Source: Polyangiaceae bacterium
GTDB taxonomy: Bacteria > Myxococcota_A > Polyangia > Polyangiales > Polyangiaceae
NCBI GenBank assembly: GCA_025353725.1
Contig: JANXOF010000036.1
Coordinates: forward strand, 62,001-126,000
Reading direction: 5' to 3'
Length of the DNA stretch: 64,000 nt
This document shows positions 17,903 to 27,061 of this stretch, piece by piece. Both the position numbers and the translations under genes were made by a program. Every line of letters starts with the position of its first letter. Position 1 is the stretch's first letter. The notes beneath the pieces were generated by a model. The model was not told the origin of the DNA. It searched no databases and worked only from the letters and a program-made list of their open reading frames with translations.

Positions 17903-19018
17903 TCACACCTCGTTTGCACGAATGCAGCGAGCAAGATGCGGAGACCCGTCGCGAGCCTCGCCTACGACGAGGAGTTCCGGCTCCGCGTCGCGGCATTGGG
18001 CGACCGCGAGCGGACATCGATCTTGAAAGCGACATCCCTGTGGCAACGCGAAGAGATCCGGCACGAGGCCCTCAATGACTGGGAGGCGAGGGCGTGTTCG
18101 TTTCGGCGCACATCCGGATTCGCTTCCCAGCGACGAGGCTAAGGCTTCCCCCGCCAAAAGCGTGTCGCGCGCGGCCGACGCCGGCTCGCTGAGCGCGACC
18201 TTGTCAAACGTTGGCAAGCAGCGCAAGAGCCCGCGGGTGTACGGATGGCGAGGGTGCGCAAAGAGGTTTTCGACCGAGGCACGTTCGACGACTTGCCCCG
18301 CGTACATCACGACGACGTCAGTGCACACCGAAGCCACGACGCCAAGATCGTGCGTAATGAGCAAAACGCCCATCCCGAGTTTGGTTTTTAAATCCGAAAG
18401 TAACTCCAAAATTTGCGCCTGAATCGTCACGTCGAGCGCGGTCGTCGGCTCGTCGGCGATGAGCAAGTTTGGCTCGCACGAGAGCGCCATGGCGATCATC
18501 ACGCGTTGGCGCATTCCGCCCGAAAGCTGATGGGGATACGCGTCTATCGTCGAGCCAGGGGCGGGGATGCCGACAAGTCGAAGCATTTCGATGGCTCGCT
18601 CTCGCGCTTCACCGCGTGACTTTTTTTGGTGGAGACGGATGGCCTCGACAATCTGCCAACCCACGGAATAGACTGGGTTTAGGCTCGTCATGGGCTCTTG
18701 AAAGATCATTGAGATTTCGTTGCCGCGCACGTCTTGCATCGCGCGCGCGCTAAGCCCGAGCAGATCTTTTCCGCGGAACTCGATAGTTCCGCGTTCGATC
18801 GTGCCCTGAGGATGGGGAATGAGACGCAGAATACTCAGCGCGGTGACGCTCTTCCCGCAGCCGCTTTCCCCGACGATGCCGAGCGTTGCGCCTTCTGCGA
18901 CCTCGAACGATACGCGGTCGACAGCCCGGAGAAGGCCGCGTTCTGTCCGAAACGTGGTCACGAGATCACGCACACGGAGGAGGGGAGCGGTGGTGCTTCC
19001 TGACGACGAGACCGACAT
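17903..19018 (-). CDS. dppD: Dipeptide/oligopeptide ABC transporter ATPase, DppD/OppD type
   Basis: A 371-residue ABC ATPase: Walker A (GESGCGKSV), [12 protein letters not shown], signature ([15 protein letters not shown]), Walker B (LLIADEP), H-loop (LITHDLG), and a C-terminal oligopeptide domain ([10 protein letters not shown]). The GESGCGKS and MTSLNP signatures are typical of the DppD/OppD family. It pairs with the downstream DppF-like ATPase. The missing permease and substrate-binding genes would have to be elsewhere in the genome. The divergent lipoprotein gene starts only 23 bp away. Confidence 0.88.
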   Translation of the reverse strand: MSVSSSGSTTAPLLRVRDLVTTFRTERGLLRAVDRVSFEVAEGATLGIVGESGCGKSVTALSILRLIPHPQGTIERGTIEFRGKDLLGLSARAMQDVRGNEISMIFQEPMTSLNPVYSVGWQIVEAIRLHQKKSRGEARERAIEMLRLVGIPAPGSTIDAYPHQLSGGMRQRVMIAMALSCEPNLLIADEPTTALDVTIQAQILELLSDLKTKLGMGVLLITHDLGVVASVCTDVVVMYAGQVVERASVENLFAHPRHPYTRGLLRCLPTFDKVALSEPASAARDTLLAGEALASSLGSESGCAPKRTRPRLPVIEGLVPDLFALPQGCRFQDRCPLAVAQCRDAEPELLVVGEARDGSPHLARCIRANEV

Positions 19019-19041
19019 GCGCGCATGCTAGGCTGCGCCAC

Positions 19042-19854
19042 GTGAGTTGGTCGAGGACGACGGTAGGCTCCCTCTCTGGACGGTCCGGCGTTTTCGTCAC
19101 GGCATCTTTGGTTTGCGTTTGCCTGGCTGCGCTGGCGGCGAGTTGTGCGCCGCACGCGCGGATGTGTGCGAGTGCCACCAGTCACACCATCGGCGCGTGC
19201 GGTGCGTCCTCGGCGTGCGTCGCAGGTCGATGTCAACTTGCCCGACCCGGGCTGAGACCCGCGATTGACGCTGCACGCCGGATGGTGGTGCGTGCGGTCG
19301 ATCTTGCCTACGTGCGTCGCGGACACACGCCTTCAGACGGGGCCCGACCGCCGCTGTTTGTTCTTGGAGCCGAATCCGCCGTCCTGCTGATGCGCTTCGA
19401 CGTCGTAGTTCAGCCCGGAGTCAAACTGGTTGAAGCCTACGTAATCTTGCGGAGGGCGTTCGCCGACTCCGATACTCACGAGTCCCTTCTCCTACACCCC
19501 ACCCGGATCGTCGAGGCGTGGGATGGTCGATCCACCGCGTGGGCTTCGCGACCGCGCGTGGTTGAAGGAAGCGCGCCGACCACCCTCGTTCATCCGAATC
19601 ACCCGTCCCTCGTCCGGCTGGATGTCCTCGATCTCGTGAGGGAATGGCCGCGTCTGGACGGGCGTGACCACGGCCTTGCGGTTGTGGCAGAGAACGAGCC
19701 GCGAGGTGGAATGGCGTTTGCGTTCGGCGTGCCTAGTGCCGGCTTCCTTTCGTCATCGGCAGAGGCCAGCCCCGACCCTGACGGGGTCATGGCTGACGGG
19801 GTCATGGACCCAGACATCGAGTCCGAGCCGGCCCTGGAGCTCTACTTCCGGTAA
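19042..19854 (+). CDS. Secreted DNRLRE-like lipoprotein
   Basis: A 270-residue protein read from a GTG. It has a signal peptide with lipobox LAASC, a short Cys-rich stretch (IGACGASSACVAGRCQ) and a beta-rich domain of the DNRLRE type (LLMRFDVVVQPGVKLVEAYVILRR, later RLDVLDLVREW). DNRLRE domains are found in extracellular proteins and are thought to be adhesive or stabilising. The acidic Asp/Pro tail ends in ELYFR. Start: the frame is open upstream, but no signal peptide would form from the earlier starts. Domain call is moderate. Confidence 0.65.
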   Translation: MSWSRTTVGSLSGRSGVFVTASLVCVCLAALAASCAPHARMCASATSHTIGACGASSACVAGRCQLARPGLRPAIDAARRMVVRAVDLAYVRRGHTPSDGARPPLFVLGAESAVLLMRFDVVVQPGVKLVEAYVILRRAFADSDTHESLLLHPTRIVEAWDGRSTAWASRPRVVEGSAPTTLVHPNHPSLVRLDVLDLVREWPRLDGRDHGLAVVAENEPRGGMAFAFGVPSAGFLSSSAEASPDPDGVMADGVMDPDIESEPALELYFR

Positions 19855-20084
19855 TTTCGCTGATTCCGCCGAATTAACACTGATTATTGTCTCAAACCGC
19901 GCACGGAGGAGCCTCCGTACACAAGAGCTACGTTCTTGAGGATTGAAGTTTTGCCAACGTTCGACGTCAAACGTCGGAAGCGAGTCTTCGACTCGCGCTA
20001 CGGTTCCAGCAACCCCGTACCCACACCCGAACTCGTTACTCGTTACTCGTTGCGCGCGAAGTGCGCCGTCAGGAAAGAGAGCCG
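19855..20084. other. Intergenic region with hairpins and a 7-bp tandem repeat
   Basis: No gene. It holds a perfect hairpin (ACGGAGG/CCTCCGT, 19903-19918), a perfect 7-bp inverted repeat (GCGAGTC/GACTCGC, 3-base loop, 19980-19996), and three tandem copies of ACTCGTT (20031-20051) ahead of the next gene. The first hairpin lacks a T-tract and is not a clear terminator. Confidence 0.5.
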
Positions 20085-20420
20085 ATGATGCGACTGTCAA
20101 AGACCTTAGGAACTTTCGTTGCGATGGCTGCGGCGCTCGTCGCATTGTCGACCGCGTCCGATGCGCGCGCAGATGCCGAGTTTACGGCGACTGGCGGAAA
20201 GGGATCCATCGAGGTCAAGGGCAATGGCCATTGGCACATCAACAAGGAGGCCCCTTGGAAGGCCACGAGCGGGTCGACCACACTCGCGAAAGACAAGTGG
20301 GCGCTGAGCGAGGAGTCCGCCAAGGTAAGCGGCGTACCCGCGGGCGACGTCAAGGTGAAAATTTACGTGTGCAACGGCGACCAATGCAAAAACACCGAGG
20401 TTACGGTCAAAGTTCAGTGA
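20085..20420 (+). CDS. Small secreted protein of unknown function
   Basis: A 111-residue protein with an excellent ribosome-binding site (AGGAAAGAG) and a clear signal peptide (ends near ARADA). The mature ~80 residues look beta-rich and contain a C-terminal CNGDQCKN pair of cysteines that may form a disulfide. It is rich in Lys and Gly, with HWHINKEAPW. I do not recognise the family; immunoglobulin-like folds with such a pair occur in DsbD/thiol-exchange partners, but that is only a guess. A strong terminator follows. Confidence 0.75.
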   Translation: MMRLSKTLGTFVAMAAALVALSTASDARADAEFTATGGKGSIEVKGNGHWHINKEAPWKATSGSTTLAKDKWALSEESAKVSGVPAGDVKVKIYVCNGDQCKNTEVTVKVQ

Positions 20421-20460
20421 CCACCTGACGCCACGAAGCGTCGACGAGCGACCACGAACG

Positions 20461-20498
20461 ACGAGGCAGGCGATCACGCTCTGCCTCGTTTGCTTTTT
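20461..20498 (+). terminator. Rho-independent terminator
   Basis: A perfect 9-bp stem (ACGAGGCAG/CTGCCTCGT) with an 11-base loop is followed by a T-rich stretch (TTGCTTTTT). It lies 40 bp after the small secreted protein gene and ends that transcript just before prkA. Confidence 0.7.
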
Positions 20499-20514
20499 GT
20501 CCTACGCTTTCACC

Positions 20515-22773
20515 ATGCCAGAGACGCCGAGCGTCACGAGCGAGATTGGTGCGATAGCAGAGAGCGTCGAGAGGCGATTCTTGAACGGCAGGCGCGTGCT
20601 CGCGTTTTCCGAGTACTTGGACCTGTTCGCGGGCGATCCTGTCCGTTTCGCGCGCGATGCGAGCGTTTACCTTCGCGACTGTTTCGACCACTACGGCTCG
20701 ACCTCGAAGGAAGAACCGTGGGGCACGTTTACGCGGTGGAACCTCTTCGACCTCCCTTGGGATCCGCGTCAGGCGCCCCACGCGCTCATCGGTCAAGAAC
20801 AGGTTCAAGAAGAGATCTACCGCTCGATCTCGAACTTTGTTCGTGAGGGGCGACCCAACAGACTCATCCTGCTCCACGGACCCAACGGCTCCGCGAAGAG
20901 CACCATCGTGGCGTGCATGATGCGCGGTCTCGAGCACTATTCGACGCTCGATGGGGGCGCGCTCTACCGGTTCAATTGGGTATTTCCCTCGAGCAAGACG
21001 CTCCGCGGGAGCCTCGGGTTCAACCAAAAAGAGCAGGGCTCTCAGGTCGGCACCTATGCCCATTTGCCGGACGACCAAATCGACGCGAAACTCTTGGTCG
21101 AAGTGCGCGACCACCCACTTTTCTTGGTCCCGGTCGACGAGCGACGCAAGCTTCTCGAGCGCATGCGAAAAGACAAGGAGGTCGCTTCACCCAGCGAATA
21201 CTTTTGCGATTGGATCCTTCGCGGAGAGCTCTCGCACAAAAGCCAACAGGTCTTCGAGGCGCTGCTCGCGAGTTACAACGGCTCGTATACCGAGGTCCTC
21301 AAGCACGTTCAGGTCGAACGCTACTTTATCTCGCAGCGCTACCGCGTTGGTGCCGTCACCATTGGACCGCAAATGACCGTCGACGCCGGTGAGCGTCAGA
21401 TCACGATGGATCGCTCGCTCGCGTCGCTGCCAGCCTCGCTCCAAGCCATCACGCTCTATGAAGCGAAAGGAGAGCTTGTCGACGCCGCGGGCGGAGTTTT
21501 GGAGTTTAGTGATCTGTTGAAACGTCCGCTGGACGCATTCAAGTACCTTCAGCTCACGGTCGAGACCGGGGAAGTGTCGTTGGGCGCGCAAAATGTACAA
21601 CTCAATTGCGTAATGACGGGAAGTGCCAACGAGCTCCATCTCGATGCATTTCGCGAGCACCCAGAATTTGCGAGTTTTCGCGGTCGCATGGAGCTTATTC
21701 GCACGCCTTACCTTCGTAGCTTCGTGCACGAGCAGCGTATTTACGACACGCACGTTCTGCCACACATTCGTCGTCACGTAGCCCCTCACGCGACGACGAT
21801 GGCCGCGCAGTTCGCGGTGCTTTCGCGCATGCGTAAGCCAAATACCGAGAAGTATCCGCGTGCCCTTTCGACCGCCCTGGCCGAGCTCACGGCCGTCGAG
21901 AAGCTCGACTTGTACGCAACAGGAGCCGCGCCCGAGCGTCTCGAGCCCGAAGCGCAAAAGGTCCTTCGTGCGGGCGTGCGCGCGGTTTTCGAGGAGAGCG
22001 ACTCCTATCCCATCTACGAGGGCCGAATTGGCGCGAGCCCGCGAGAGATCAGTGTCGTGATGTTCGACGCCGCGCAAGCGACGGCCTACGCATGCCTCTC
22101 ACCCCTCGCCGTGCTCGACGAGATCGAACAGCTCTGCACACGTAAAGGGGAGTTCGAGTGGCTCCAGCAAGACGCGCAGGTCGGCGGGTATCACGACGTA
22201 AAGCTGTTTCGCGAGACGCTTTTTTCGCGCCTTCTCGGCATGTGGGAGCAGGAGCTTTACGCGTCAAGCGGGCTCGTTGCCGACGCGCAATATGATGAAC
22301 TCTTCGAGAAGTATGTCCAACACGTCAGCGTATGGACAAAGAAAGAACGCATTCGCAATAGTCACACGGGCGACTATCAGGAGCCCGACGAGGCGATGAT
22401 GCGTGAGGTGGAGCGGTTGCTCGACGTCAAGGGTGACGCGCACGAGGCGCGAAAGACGCTCATCAGCGGAATCGCCGCATGGGCTATCGATCATCCTGGG
22501 CAAAAGGTCGAAGGTCGAATTGTATTTCCAAATTTTCTGCGGCGGCTCCGCGACGCCATCTTCGGCGACAAGCGTGCAGACATTGCAAAGCAAGCACGAG
22601 ACATCGTCGTACTCGTGCGCGACGGAGGCGCCGGCCTCGACACTAACCGGCGGGCTTCTGTGCGCGAAGTGCTTGCTCAGCTCGCGTCACGTTTCGCGTA
22701 CTGCGACAACTGCTCGGCCGACATGGCGAGCATGCTGGTGCGGAAGCGCTACAGCGATCTGATCGTCCACTGA
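20515..22773 (+). CDS. prkA: PrkA-type AAA/serine protein kinase
   Basis: A 752-residue protein with the PrkA N-terminal AAA domain (LLHGPNGSAKSTIVACMMRG, Walker A at about residues 122-129), the family core (FNWVFP) and the long PrkA C-terminal domain. Length is ~100 residues more than E. coli YeaG. The family is linked to stress adaptation and, in sporulating bacteria, to spore development. The usual partners DUF444 (YeaH) and SpoVR are not adjacent; spoVR is 15 kb to the left. ATG at 20515 is chosen; no clear ribosome-binding site. Confidence 0.9.
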   Translation: MPETPSVTSEIGAIAESVERRFLNGRRVLAFSEYLDLFAGDPVRFARDASVYLRDCFDHYGSTSKEEPWGTFTRWNLFDLPWDPRQAPHALIGQEQVQEEIYRSISNFVREGRPNRLILLHGPNGSAKSTIVACMMRGLEHYSTLDGGALYRFNWVFPSSKTLRGSLGFNQKEQGSQVGTYAHLPDDQIDAKLLVEVRDHPLFLVPVDERRKLLERMRKDKEVASPSEYFCDWILRGELSHKSQQVFEALLASYNGSYTEVLKHVQVERYFISQRYRVGAVTIGPQMTVDAGERQITMDRSLASLPASLQAITLYEAKGELVDAAGGVLEFSDLLKRPLDAFKYLQLTVETGEVSLGAQNVQLNCVMTGSANELHLDAFREHPEFASFRGRMELIRTPYLRSFVHEQRIYDTHVLPHIRRHVAPHATTMAAQFAVLSRMRKPNTEKYPRALSTALAELTAVEKLDLYATGAAPERLEPEAQKVLRAGVRAVFEESDSYPIYEGRIGASPREISVVMFDAAQATAYACLSPLAVLDEIEQLCTRKGEFEWLQQDAQVGGYHDVKLFRETLFSRLLGMWEQELYASSGLVADAQYDELFEKYVQHVSVWTKKERIRNSHTGDYQEPDEAMMREVERLLDVKGDAHEARKTLISGIAAWAIDHPGQKVEGRIVFPNFLRRLRDAIFGDKRADIAKQARDIVVLVRDGGAGLDTNRRASVREVLAQLASRFAYCDNCSADMASMLVRKRYSDLIVH

Positions 22774-24182
22774 AGTCCGTCACCCTTTCGTCCGAGGTCC
22801 GGCGGCTTGCGCTGCCGGCAATCGCTCATTCGCTGCTGCAGACGCTTGTCTTCGTCGTCGACCGAATCATGCTCGGGCGTCACGGCGGGGCGTCGCTCGC
22901 GGCGATGCAGCTCGGCGGGTCGGTCGAGTGGTCGATTTGGAGCATTTTTGCGGCGTTCGAGGTCGGAACCATCGCGCGCGTCGGTCGCCACGTCGGGGCC
23001 CGTGATTCGGAGTCGGCACGGCGCGCCGCCCGAATTTCTCTCGCCGTGGCGGCTTCGATGGGCACGCTGCTCGCCGTCGCTTCGCCGTGGCTCCTCGAGT
23101 TCTTGCCGCTGCTCGCGGGTGAAGTTTCGCGCGATGCGCTTGCGGAGGCGCGGGCGTACCTTGGTGTGACCATTGCGGCATCGCCGCTTGTGTTCGTGGC
23201 GACGATCAACGTGGCGACGCTGCAAGCCGGAGGCGACACGCGCACACCACTGGTGATGGGCATCGCCGCCAACGTCGTCCACATCGGTCTGAACTCCGTT
23301 CTCATTCCCCGTTATGGTGCGCGGGGCGCGGGTTTAAGCACCGCAACAACCTTCGCGCTCGAGGCCGCGCTCGCGACGACTGCTCTTCTGAGCGTCAAGC
23401 GAACGGTGTCGCTGCGCGCCCGTCCCGGCGTCTCCACGCGCGAAGCGGAGACCCGACTTCAGACGGCACAACCGTTTCGCGAAGAGGCGCGCATGCTTGG
23501 GCGCATTGCGTTGCCTGCGTTCGCGGAGCGCCTCCTTTATCACCTGGGCTACGTCGGTTACGTGCTCATCATTGCGCGTCTCGGAGACGCGTCGATGGCT
23601 GCCAATCAGTCGCTCATCAGTGTCGAATCGATATGTTTTCTCTCTGCGGACGGATTCGGAATCGCGACGGCCGCGCTGGTCGCGCAAAAGGTTGGCGCAG
23701 GTGCCCCCGAGATCGCTGCGAAAATCGCAAAAATAGGGTCCCGCGACGCGATGGCGGCGCTCACGGTGTTCGGATTCTCCGCGCTGGCGCTGCGGAGCGT
23801 GATTTTGCCTATTTTTTCGGCTGATCCTGAGGTGCTCCGCATCGGCCTGGGCGCGATGCCCGTGCTCGCCATTGCGCAGCCGTTCATGGCCGTGGCTATT
23901 GTCCTTGCGCAGTCGCTTCGTGGCGCGGGGCGGACACGTGAGGCACTGGTCGTCAGCGTCATCGGCGCGGTGCTCGTGCGACTGCCCGCGACGTGGTTCT
24001 TTGCTATCACGCTCAGACTTGGGCTTACCGGCGTGTGGTTGGGGTCGACCTGCGACTGGGTCGTTCGGTGCTTCTTGCTCGTCCGTATTGGGCGGCGGGC
24101 CGCTCGGCGCACTACGCACTATGAAGTCCGCGAAGCGGACGCGGCGCCTAGCGATACGGACTCGGGCGACCTTCCAGCTTGA
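22770..24182 (+). CDS. MATE-family efflux transporter
   Basis: A ~470-residue membrane protein with about 12 predicted helices. The N-terminal EVRRLALPAIAHSLLQTLV and a central EARMLGRIALPAFAERLLYHLGYV mark two similar halves, typical of MATE antiporters that export drugs or toxic metabolites with Na+ or H+. The conserved first helix begins before the first in-frame ATG (22869), and the only candidate start I find upstream is a CTG at 22770 that overlaps the prkA stop as CTGA. The start is therefore uncertain. It overlaps the convergent gene by 35 bp. Confidence 0.8.
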   Translation: MKSVTLSSEVRRLALPAIAHSLLQTLVFVVDRIMLGRHGGASLAAMQLGGSVEWSIWSIFAAFEVGTIARVGRHVGARDSESARRAARISLAVAASMGTLLAVASPWLLEFLPLLAGEVSRDALAEARAYLGVTIAASPLVFVATINVATLQAGGDTRTPLVMGIAANVVHIGLNSVLIPRYGARGAGLSTATTFALEAALATTALLSVKRTVSLRARPGVSTREAETRLQTAQPFREEARMLGRIALPAFAERLLYHLGYVGYVLIIARLGDASMAANQSLISVESICFLSADGFGIATAALVAQKVGAGAPEIAAKIAKIGSRDAMAALTVFGFSALALRSVILPIFSADPEVLRIGLGAMPVLAIAQPFMAVAIVLAQSLRGAGRTREALVVSVIGAVLVRLPATWFFAITLRLGLTGVWLGSTCDWVVRCFLLVRIGRRAARRTTHYEVREADAAPSDTDSGDLPA

Positions 24183-24705
24183 GCCGAGCACCACGCACGC
24201 CGTAGATCTCTCGACCTCCCGGGCTGAGAATCGGTCCGAGCATGAGACTCGCGAAGATCGCCGCGATCGTGAGCGCCGCCTTGTCGTCATCGACTTCTGG
24301 CACCACGCTCCACACGATCGCGCAGCGCTGCGCGAGGAGCGCTAGTCCATAGGTTCCCATGGCTCGCTCAGCCTCGAACGCGAGCGAAATGTCGGACTCC
24401 TCGACCGGGCGCGCGTAGCAGAGGCGAGTTCCCGACGAGGTGCCGTCGTCGCTCGCGATCACCATGCGCGCGGCATCGACGATGGGCGGTTCGTCCGCGT
24501 ACTGCTTGTCGACAGTGATCCCTATTTTTACTGAGAAAAACCGACCGGCTTGCTGCTTGAGCGCGTCGATTTCGAGTCGCGCATCCTGACGCTGAGCAAA
24601 GACAACAAACGCGCACGCCGGCTCAGGAGCCGCGAGTTGAAGCGCGCGCAAAACTCCGCGCTCGTCGAGACATTTCCGAAACGATTCTTCCGTGATGGCT
24701 CTCAC
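24148..24705 (-). CDS. Conserved-looking protein of unknown function
   Basis: A 185-residue protein with mixed alpha/beta character: an N-terminal helix (MRAITEESFRKCLDERGVLRALQL), then ACAFVVFAQ, a DARLEIDALKQQAGRFFSV segment, and a C-terminal hydrophobic helix (LTIAAIFASLMLGPILSP). I do not recognise a family. It starts 54 bp after the SGNH esterase stop on the same strand, so the two may be cotranscribed, and it overlaps the MATE gene at its 3' end. Confidence 0.55.
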   Translation of the reverse strand: MRAITEESFRKCLDERGVLRALQLAAPEPACAFVVFAQRQDARLEIDALKQQAGRFFSVKIGITVDKQYADEPPIVDAARMVIASDDGTSSGTRLCYARPVEESDISLAFEAERAMGTYGLALLAQRCAIVWSVVPEVDDDKAALTIAAIFASLMLGPILSPGGREIYGVRGARLKLEGRPSPYR

Positions 24706-24759
24706 GCCACCACACTACCAAACGCGACGCACTTCATCGTCCACTTACCGTAGCGACAG

Positions 24760-25989
24760 CTACCACGCGAGTTCGCCCTTTAGCCACCCGGTGAGCTCCG
24801 CGCTCATTTGTGCGTGAAGTTGCGCGTTGGGGTGGAAGTCGCAGCCCGTCAGTTGTCCGTCAGCGTACGGCGCCATCGCGTACCACGCGATCTTTGTGTC
24901 GCCGACCGCTCTGCGCAGCGCGACGACTTGTTTACTCGTTTCGATGAGGCGGCTACGCGTTCGCCCTCCAGCGGGGTAGCTGTCCGACGAATAAGCTGAC
25001 GTTACCAAGAGAATGCGCGCGTTTGGGTACGCCTCGCGGAGGGATTGCGTAAAGCTCCCATACGCCTGCGCGCGTGCGTCATCCGCGATGTCGGCATCGA
25101 GGTTACTCATCGCTAGGACCACGGCGTCGGGGACGAATCGACCGAATGTCCAGCGGGTGGCTTTGTCCGGCGATAGTCGATTAAAAAGAACAGGCAGCGT
25201 ATCTGTATCGCCCGGAGTCGCGTTGGTGGCGACGCCCTTCCCGCCGTAGGCAAGGAGCGAAAGCTCCGCATCGAGGCCGCGTGCGGTCAGAAAGGCGACC
25301 GATCGGGTAGCGTTGGCCGAGCTCGAAGGATTTCCTCCGTCACATGTTGGGCCGTGACCGTCCAGGCCATAGCCTGACACGTTCGAATTGCCGATGATTT
25401 CTACCCGGCGACGTGCGGCGGGCGGCGGCTCGAGCAGTTCTCCTCCTTCTGGAAAAGATACGCTGCCAAAGCGGATGGTGCCGATTCGTGCCTCCGTGCG
25501 TTTAACGACCTCCACCGTGTGGACGCCGAGCGCGAGACCCGTTGCAAGTGTGACAGGGGTGGCAGCGGCAGGGATTTCGAGTGGACCTGCGACGCGGAGC
25601 GTGCCGTCGACGAAGACATCGACGTAGTCCGGACCCGAGCCGTAGCCTGGCTCGCTTGAGAGAACGAGGCTTACGCCCGTGCCTCGAAATCGGATGAGCG
25701 CTGCGGAAGCTGGCCAGGCTGCACTCACGTCGTTTGGACGGGACGAATCCGTGCGCCCAGTATAGCGCACGCCGGGACCCGTCACAGTTTCTGAGCCCGT
25801 GCGGCTCGATTTTGAGGTTCCTTCTTCTTTCTTGCTCCCCGTTTCAAAAGAATCAACGATCGGAATTTCACGTGAGTCCGTGCCGCCGTCGGAGGAGCCG
25901 CACGCGACGGGGAACGCGCCCACGCAAAACAGTCGGACTACGACGTGTGCGACCTGGAGGATTCGCGAGGCTTGGCCGAAACGAACCAT
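24760..25989 (-). CDS. SGNH-hydrolase esterase lipoprotein, CE2-like
   Basis: A 409-residue protein with a signal peptide and lipobox (FPVAC), a low-complexity linker, a beta-sandwich N-terminal domain (VRYTGRTD through GTIRFGSVSF) and a C-terminal SGNH hydrolase domain. This two-domain order matches carbohydrate esterase family 2 deacetylases. The nucleophile block reads EIIGNSNVSGYG, with Asn where GDS would have Asp, and the C-terminal His is in CDFHPNAQLH. Probably an outer-membrane-anchored esterase acting on polysaccharide acetyl groups; substrate inferred. Confidence 0.7.
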   Translation of the reverse strand: MVRFGQASRILQVAHVVVRLFCVGAFPVACGSSDGGTDSREIPIVDSFETGSKKEEGTSKSSRTGSETVTGPGVRYTGRTDSSRPNDVSAAWPASAALIRFRGTGVSLVLSSEPGYGSGPDYVDVFVDGTLRVAGPLEIPAAATPVTLATGLALGVHTVEVVKRTEARIGTIRFGSVSFPEGGELLEPPPAARRRVEIIGNSNVSGYGLDGHGPTCDGGNPSSSANATRSVAFLTARGLDAELSLLAYGGKGVATNATPGDTDTLPVLFNRLSPDKATRWTFGRFVPDAVVLAMSNLDADIADDARAQAYGSFTQSLREAYPNARILLVTSAYSSDSYPAGGRTRSRLIETSKQVVALRRAVGDTKIAWYAMAPYADGQLTGCDFHPNAQLHAQMSAELTGWLKGELAW

Positions 25990-26176
25990 ACTTCAGCATG
26001 GCTCCAGAGGGGCTATTGGCAAGTCCGACGGCTCCTCGAAACCGCACACCTGCGGACCACTCACCAACATCGCCGAACGGCGGGTGAGGACAACACTTAC
26101 GCTCCCCTCGAAGTCCCTAGGACGCCCTTCTTGAAAGGCGAAAGGGTCGAGACCCGTGATACGCTTAGGTTACGCC

Positions 26177-27031
26177 GTGCTGATTGATACTCATTGTCAT
26201 CTCGATCCTCAGTATTTTCCTTTAGGCCCCGACGAGGCGATCGAGCGCGCACGCGAGGTTGGTGTCGTGGGCTTTGTCGTGATTGGGGTTGGTGTGGACC
26301 TCGCTCCAGCACGAAGCGCCGTGACGCTCGCGAAGCGTATGCCTGGCCGCGCGGGAGCGGCGGTGGGCGTGCACCCTCACGATGCCGCGACGCTCGACGA
26401 TACGGCATACGCTGAGCTCGCGGAGCTTTCGGCTGACCCCGCAGTCGTGGCCATCGGCGAAATCGGACTTGACTATCACTACGATCATTCGCCGCGTGAC
26501 GTTCAGCGACAAACTTTCGCGCGCCTGGTGGGGCTCGCGCGCGAGCGGAACAAGCCTATTGTCGTCCACACGAGGAGTGCGCCCGCCGACACGCTCGCGA
26601 TTCTGACGGCCGAAGGGGCGCGCGACGTGGGCGGCGTTATTCATTGCTTCAGCGAGGACCGCGCATTCGCTGAAAAGGCTCTCGACCTCGGCTTTTATTT
26701 GTCTTTTTCTGGCATCGTGACGTTCAAAGCTTCGCGGTCGATCCAAGACGTCGCGAGCTGGGCTCCGCTCGGTCGCATTCTCGTCGAGACGGATAGTCCG
26801 TACCTCGCGCCCATTCCCAAGCGCGGTAGACCGAACGAGCCTGCCTACGTGGTGCATACCGCCCGCCGCGTCGCCGAGCTACGCGGCATGGCCTTCGAGG
26901 CGCTCGCCGAGGCCACTACGCTGAACGCCGAGCGCGCGTTCAACGGCCGTTTGCGTAGCCTCGCAAACGCGCCGGACACGTTCGAGGGCGACGGATTTCA
27001 TCCGTTGGCGCGCGCTGCCCAAACGCCGTAA
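26177..27031 (+). CDS. tatD: TatD-family metal-dependent hydrolase (DNase)
   Basis: A 284-residue protein of standard length with all family landmarks: IDTHCHLD at the N-terminus, IGEIGLDYHYD, IVVHTRSA, GVIHCFSED, and VETDSPYLAP near the C-terminus. These form the metal site of a TIM-barrel hydrolase; TatD homologues have exonuclease and DNA/RNA end-processing activity. GTG at 26177 is chosen because it puts the conserved sequence at residue 2 and has an AGG upstream. It is followed after 30 bp by a TonB-like gene. Confidence 0.9.
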   Translation: MLIDTHCHLDPQYFPLGPDEAIERAREVGVVGFVVIGVGVDLAPARSAVTLAKRMPGRAGAAVGVHPHDAATLDDTAYAELAELSADPAVVAIGEIGLDYHYDHSPRDVQRQTFARLVGLARERNKPIVVHTRSAPADTLAILTAEGARDVGGVIHCFSEDRAFAEKALDLGFYLSFSGIVTFKASRSIQDVASWAPLGRILVETDSPYLAPIPKRGRPNEPAYVVHTARRVAELRGMAFEALAEATTLNAERAFNGRLRSLANAPDTFEGDGFHPLARAAQTP

Positions 27032-27061
27032 GCTTCTCCTGCGAGGAGGAGCCGCTCGCCG

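Noticed and set aside
23334-24290. Minus-strand open frame of 318 residues
   Set aside because: Antisense to the MATE gene; Arg/Ser-rich shadow translation.
24740-24775. Small hairpin GTAGC/GCTAC near the SGNH esterase stop
   Set aside because: Only 5 bp of stem with no T-tract; not a convincing terminator.
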